From positions 186,001-250,000 of the forward strand of contig DATETJ010000004.1 of assembly GCA_035283685.1 (NCBI GenBank): a DNA stretch of 64,000 nucleotides. The letters run 5' to 3'. The notes beneath the pieces are model-generated. The model made no database searches. It worked only from the letters and a program-made list of their open reading frames with translations, and was not told the origin of the DNA. The position numbers and the translations under genes are program-made. Shown piece by piece: positions 61,561 through 64,000 of this stretch (its first letter is position 1; every line of letters begins with the position of its first letter). Source of the DNA: Candidatus Bathyarchaeia archaeon (GTDB lineage: Archaea; Thermoproteota; Bathyarchaeia; Bathyarchaeales; Bathyarchaeaceae).

Positions 61561-63243
61561 TTAAACAATTATCAGTTCACGGTATTCTCCGTAAACCGAA
61601 CGCAGCACCTCCGTTATTTCTCCTATTGTGGCATAAGCTTTTAGTGCTTCGATTATGGTGGGCATTAGGTTCTTGTTCTTGTCCGTGTCATCGAACAGTT
61701 TGTCCAAGGATTGTTTGACTTTTTGCTTATTGCGTCCTTGTTTCACTCTTTCCAGCCTAGCCAACTGCTCCTTTTCTACATGCGGTGGAATACGAAGCAA
61801 ATCCATTGGTATCCAGTCTTTCTCCGCCTTGAAATCGTTTACACCTACAACAACGCGATCGTGTCGCTCAATCTCTTTCTGATACTTGTAGGCGCTGTCT
61901 GCGATTTCTTTTTGGAAGAAGCCTTTCTCGATGCCGGCAATGACTCCGCCCATCGAATCAATTTTGTCAATGTAGCTCATGGTGCGTTCCTCCATCTCGT
62001 TTGTCAAGGCTTCAATAAAGTAGGAACCGCCTAACGGGTCAATAGTGTCTGTGATGCCGCTTTCATGAGCTATGAGCTGTTGAGTGCGCAGGGCAACTGT
62101 AACCGCCTCCTCGGTGGGTAAGCACAGCGCTTCATCGAACGAGTTGGTGTGCAGCGATTGTGTGCCGCCCAAGACTGCTGCCAAGGCTTGAAAAGCCGTT
62201 CGAATAGCATTGTTGGCGGGTTGCTGAGATGTCAACGTGCACCCAGATGTCTGCACGTGCATGCGCATCCACATAGAGCGCGGATTCTTAGCTTTGAATC
62301 GGTCGAGCATGATTTTCGCCCACAGGCGTCGTGCGGCTCTGAACTTAGCTATTTCTTCAAAGAAGTTGTTGTGACACGCGAAGAAAAAGGACAAGCGACC
62401 TGCAAATTCATCCACTTTCATGCCTCTTTCCAAGGTTGATTCAACGTAGGCTATGCCATCGGCTAAGGTGAAGGCTAGTTCCTGTACTGCATTTGATCCT
62501 GCCTCGCGGATGTGGTAGCCGCTGATGCTGACAGGGTTCCAGTTTGGAACGTGACGAGCGCAGTATTCGATAACGTCTGTGGAAAGCTTCAACGACGGCC
62601 TAGGCGGAAAGATGCACAACTTCTGAGCAAAAAACTCCTTCAAATTGTCGTTCTGTGTCGTGCCTGCGAGTTTCTCTCTGGGGACGCCTTGCTTGTCCCC
62701 GACGCATATGTACATGCCTAGAAGCATGGGTGCTGGACCGTTAATCGTCATGCTCGTGCTCACTTTGTCCAGCGGGATGCCGTCGAATAGGATCTCCATG
62801 TCTCTAAGGTGTGTAACCGCTACGCCGCACTGGCCCACTTCGCCCAGCGACATAGCGTGATCAGAATCATAACCCATGATAGTTGGATAATCAAAAGCCA
62901 CGCTTAGCCCTGTCTCGCCTTCTTTCAGGAGGTATTTGAAACGCTGATTAGTCTGCTCAGCGGTGCCGAAACCAGAGAACATGCGCATCGTCCAGAAGCG
63001 TCCTCGATACATGGTGGCGTGCACGCCACGCGTAAACGGCGACTCGCCTGGAAAACCCAAGTCCTTAGAATAGTCCATGCCTTTGATGTCTTCAGGTGTA
63101 CACAACCGTTTGATTGGAATTCCTGAAACCGTTTCGAAGTCTTTTCGACGTTCAGGGTGGCGCTTTATCCAGTTTGGAACTGTGGTCTTTTCCCATTTCA
63201 GTCGTCGCTTTCTTGTCTCGGCGAGCTTTTTCTGATCGAACAA
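61561..63243 (-). CDS. mcmA: Methylmalonyl-CoA mutase, catalytic subunit
   Basis: TIM-barrel subunit that interconverts methylmalonyl-CoA and succinyl-CoA. MYRGRFWTMRMFSGFGTAEQ, SVAFDYPTIMGYDSDH, HVQTSGCTLTSQQPANN and DTIDPLGGSYFIE are all typical. 560 residues, no B12 domain. TTG start after a G-run ribosome site; a TATA-like tttata is at 63292-63297. First gene of the operon. Confidence 0.96.
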   Translation of the reverse strand: MFDQKKLAETRKRRLKWEKTTVPNWIKRHPERRKDFETVSGIPIKRLCTPEDIKGMDYSKDLGFPGESPFTRGVHATMYRGRFWTMRMFSGFGTAEQTNQRFKYLLKEGETGLSVAFDYPTIMGYDSDHAMSLGEVGQCGVAVTHLRDMEILFDGIPLDKVSTSMTINGPAPMLLGMYICVGDKQGVPREKLAGTTQNDNLKEFFAQKLCIFPPRPSLKLSTDVIEYCARHVPNWNPVSISGYHIREAGSNAVQELAFTLADGIAYVESTLERGMKVDEFAGRLSFFFACHNNFFEEIAKFRAARRLWAKIMLDRFKAKNPRSMWMRMHVQTSGCTLTSQQPANNAIRTAFQALAAVLGGTQSLHTNSFDEALCLPTEEAVTVALRTQQLIAHESGITDTIDPLGGSYFIEALTNEMEERTMSYIDKIDSMGGVIAGIEKGFFQKEIADSAYKYQKEIERHDRVVVGVNDFKAEKDWIPMDLLRIPPHVEKEQLARLERVKQGRNKQKVKQSLDKLFDDTDKNKNLMPTIIEALKAYATIGEITEVLRSVYGEYRELIIV

Positions 63244-63289
63244 TTGGTTGAGCCCCCCAAATAGAGTAGGTTACATATCAACAAACAAC

Positions 63290-63300
63290 CTATAAAGCTA
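63290..63300 (-). promoter_or_regulatory. TATA-like box for the mutase operon
   Basis: Minus-strand agctttatagg about 47-57 bases upstream of the TTG start of the catalytic subunit; the 190 bases beyond it to the PadR gene hold no credible gene. Confidence 0.4.
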
Positions 63301-63491
63301 TTTTAGAGGTCAAATGACGCCTTTTTTCTTTCTGCGCAGTTTTTGAGCAATTGAGCGATGGGCAGAAGTACTGTTCAAAATTGCCAAGATAATGGAAAGC
63401 AAAGCTCAGTTCTGGGTTATGGACATGTTCTGCGCCACACCCGGATAGAGACGCTGCCAAACAATATCTCGGAAAGAATAAGGGAGAGTTT

Positions 63492-63854
63492 TCAGAAGAC
63501 GGTGCTTGTAAGGGCTTTTATCCTGTCTCGTGCGTTTAGAATAATTTTTGTTGTCTCTTTGCCTTTTTCAGTAAGCAGGTACTCTCTTCTTCTTTGATTC
63601 CAAATGGCTTTTATTAATCCGTTCCTTTCGAGAGAATATACAAGAGAGTAAACCGTGCCCGAACTGAGAAGCATATTGAACTTTTTGTGAACCAGGTCAA
63701 TGACATCGTATCCGCTAAGAGGCTTGTTCCTTACCTCCATGAGTACGACCACGTCTAAGAAACTTCTCACAATCCTCTCGTGAATATCTTTAATCACTTC
63801 GCCTTCCGTAATCTCGCCCAAGACAGCTTTTTGCAACGTGAGACTCTCCACCAA
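63492..63854 (-). CDS. PadR-family transcriptional regulator
   Basis: Winged-helix regulator: RSFLDVVVLMEVRNKPLSGYD, HKKFNMLLSSGTVYSLVYSLE, RREYLLTEKGKE are the PadR pattern, with a short N-terminal arm and a truncated C-terminal helix. 120 residues. GTG/ATG starts near 63854 are possible. Upstream of the mutase operon on the same strand, so it could act on it, but the 248-base gap makes this a guess. Confidence 0.85.
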   Translation of the reverse strand: MVESLTLQKAVLGEITEGEVIKDIHERIVRSFLDVVVLMEVRNKPLSGYDVIDLVHKKFNMLLSSGTVYSLVYSLERNGLIKAIWNQRRREYLLTEKGKETTKIILNARDRIKALTSTVF

Positions 63855-64000
63855 AGCCAGTTGGAAGCGTGATTTACACTCAAACGTCTAATAAGATTTT
63901 CGTTTCCAAAGGTTATTCAGAGTCGGAATGACTTTTTTTCAAAAATTTGCCTTTTGATGATGCAAACCTTCAGAAAACCTTCAAAAGAACGTGCTTCTTG

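Noticed and set aside
1-64000. CRISPR arrays, insertion sequences, integrases or prophage
   Set aside because: No regularly spaced direct repeats, transposase or integrase motifs were found on reading; the only phage-like hint is a weak one in the 78-residue frame at 33933-34169.

Overview
The window reads as a chromosomal segment of an archaeon. Evidence seen: archaeosine tRNA-guanine transglycosylase, elongation factor 1-alpha, archaeal-type LeuRS and AlaRS, ribosomal protein S25e, a tetraether lipid synthase homologue, TrmB, PRC-barrel and AbrB/PhoU proteins, TATA-type promoters and many GTG/TTG starts. S25e is found in the TACK/Asgard side of the archaea and not in Euryarchaeota. Together with the B12-, tungsten- and Hdr-centred anaerobic metabolism this points to Thermoproteota, most probably a Bathyarchaeia-like lineage; that placement is inference. 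No rRNA, CRISPR array, transposase or integrase was seen; there is one tRNA (Arg, UCU).

Layout. 0-8.8 kb: TGT, a DegT/DnrJ sugar aminotransferase, a thiolase / DUF35 / luciferase-like oxidoreductase operon, an orphan 455-aa protein, an MBL hydrolase overlapping a HELVH protein. 8.9-15.4 kb: tandem GNAT, ABC-2 exporter, two secreted proteins (one a six-bladed propeller with a dockerin-like tail). 15.4-21.3 kb: an isovaleryl-type acyl-CoA dehydrogenase and two class II ribonucleotide reductases. 21.4-25.1 kb: small membrane and zinc-ribbon proteins, PhoU/AbrB regulator. 25.2-32.5 kb: the most remarkable part, a MoaD-like protein, a tiny zinc ribbon, a tungsten AOR/BamB-family enzyme, a four-cluster ferredoxin, an HdrD-like protein, and then a clear BamA (6-oxocyclohexene-carbonyl-CoA hydrolase) with its partner Had dehydrogenase. 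32.5-45.2 kb: PIN/AbrB pair, cyclic 2,3-diphosphoglycerate synthetase-like protein, S25e-Tes, TrmB, ferritin-like protein, malic enzyme. 45.4-53.1 kb: EF-1A, tRNA-Arg, LeuRS, AlaRS. 53.2-59.6 kb: small hypothetical proteins, HdrA-like and HdrCB-like genes, an SMC-like ATPase. 59.6-63.9 kb: methylmalonyl-CoA mutase (split) with MeaB and CobA-type adenosyltransferase in one operon, then a PadR regulator.

How the genes fit together. BamA and Had act in sequence in anaerobic benzoyl-CoA (or cyclohexenoyl-CoA) degradation, and the neighbouring AOR-ferredoxin-HdrD set resembles the BamB-BamC-BamD parts of the ATP-independent class II benzoyl-CoA reductase. Thiolase, acyl-CoA dehydrogenase, the B12-dependent mutase and malic enzyme would fit downstream acyl-CoA and C4 metabolism. 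B12 is a theme: two class II RNRs, the mutase and the adenosyltransferase all depend on it. No benzoate-CoA ligase or dienoyl-CoA hydratase is in the window, so a whole aromatic pathway is proposed, not shown.
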